DNA of 64,000 bases from assembly GCA_964392305.1 (NCBI GenBank), contig CAYMPV010000014.1:87835-151834 (forward strand). The letters are read 5' to 3'. The notes beneath the pieces are model-generated. The model saw only the letters and a program-made list of their open reading frames with translations, searched no databases and was not told where the DNA came from. This DNA comes from JACKIC01 sp964392305 (GTDB lineage: Bacteria; Planctomycetota; UBA1135; UBA2386). The position numbers and the translations under genes are program-made. Position 1 is the stretch's first letter, and each line of letters opens with the position of its first letter. Below are positions 63,913 through 64,000 of this stretch, in pieces.

Positions 63913-64000
63913 TTCCCGGAGCTGCTACGCACCCGAGCAGCAAGCCCATTGGTAGATCTCAGGTGATGAGGAAGAGGAAAGCAATCCGACGCCCCACCAC

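Noticed and set aside
63916..63945. gctgct...agcagc hairpin as terminator of the Uma2 gene
   Set aside because: A six-base stem with a nine-base loop and no U-tract is too weak to call.

Overview
The window is about 64 kb of very GC-rich, densely coding bacterial chromosome; no gap between genes exceeds roughly 240 bases. The gene content points to a planctomycete (Planctomycetota). It has a DUF1549/DUF1553 (PSD1-type) protein with its DUF1501 partner, an ECF sigma factor immediately followed by a receptor Ser/Thr kinase, further ECF sigma factors fused to membrane-anchored Ig-like domains, a formylglycine sulfatase, FG-GAP lipoproteins, and many GTG or TTG starts. I see no phage, insertion sequence, CRISPR, rRNA or tRNA. 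This is a core chromosomal segment with lineage-specific surface genes mixed in.

Layout. 1-6.6 kb (minus): ssb, then a secreted block of sulfatase, carbohydrate-binding-like protein, phosphodiester glycosidase and a large secreted helical protein cut by the window start. 6.7-7.1 kb: a PilZ protein. 7.1-14.6 kb (minus): a translation and protein-export cluster in the order ffh, rpsP, unknown, maf, unknown, rpmE, prfA, membrane protein, prmC. 14.8-17.6 kb: lipoprotein, M28 peptidase, larE. 17.7 kb: a decayed amidohydrolase tail. 17.8-27.1 kb (minus): sigma-Ig fusion 1, a secreted parallel-beta protein, an amidohydrolase, a sugar nucleotidyltransferase and an FG-GAP lipoprotein. 27.3-32.6 kb (minus): sigma-Ig fusion 2, thiS, thiG, a CPBP protease and a gamma carbonic anhydrase. 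32.6-33.8 kb (plus): a PepSY membrane protein and a small protein behind a possible iron-box promoter. 33.9-39.1 kb (minus): rRNA methyltransferase, giant Ig-like membrane-anchored protein, lipoprotein. 39.2-44.8 kb (plus): aconitase, hybrid histidine kinase, beta-lactamase-like lipoprotein. 44.8-48.4 kb (minus): sigma-54 activator, catalytically dead ALDH-like protein, deoA. 48.8-57.7 kb: the DUF1501/DUF1549 pair diverging from the ECF sigma/kinase pair. 57.7-60.5 kb (minus): small protein, ALDH, deoC. 60.6-63.9 kb: another Ig-like membrane protein and a Uma2-family protein.

How the genes fit together. Deoxynucleoside catabolism is split between two loci: deoA with a truncated ALDH-like protein, and deoC with a complete ALDH. 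Four large proteins share one design: a single transmembrane helix followed by repeated carboxypeptidase-regulatory/Ig-like domains. In two of them a complete ECF sigma factor sits on the cytoplasmic side. The most unusual signals are these two tethered sigma factors, a perfect U-tailed hairpin inside the leader of the DUF1549 gene, and an AT-rich palindromic promoter island before the PepSY gene. Coordinates and starts were read by eye; no database search was run.
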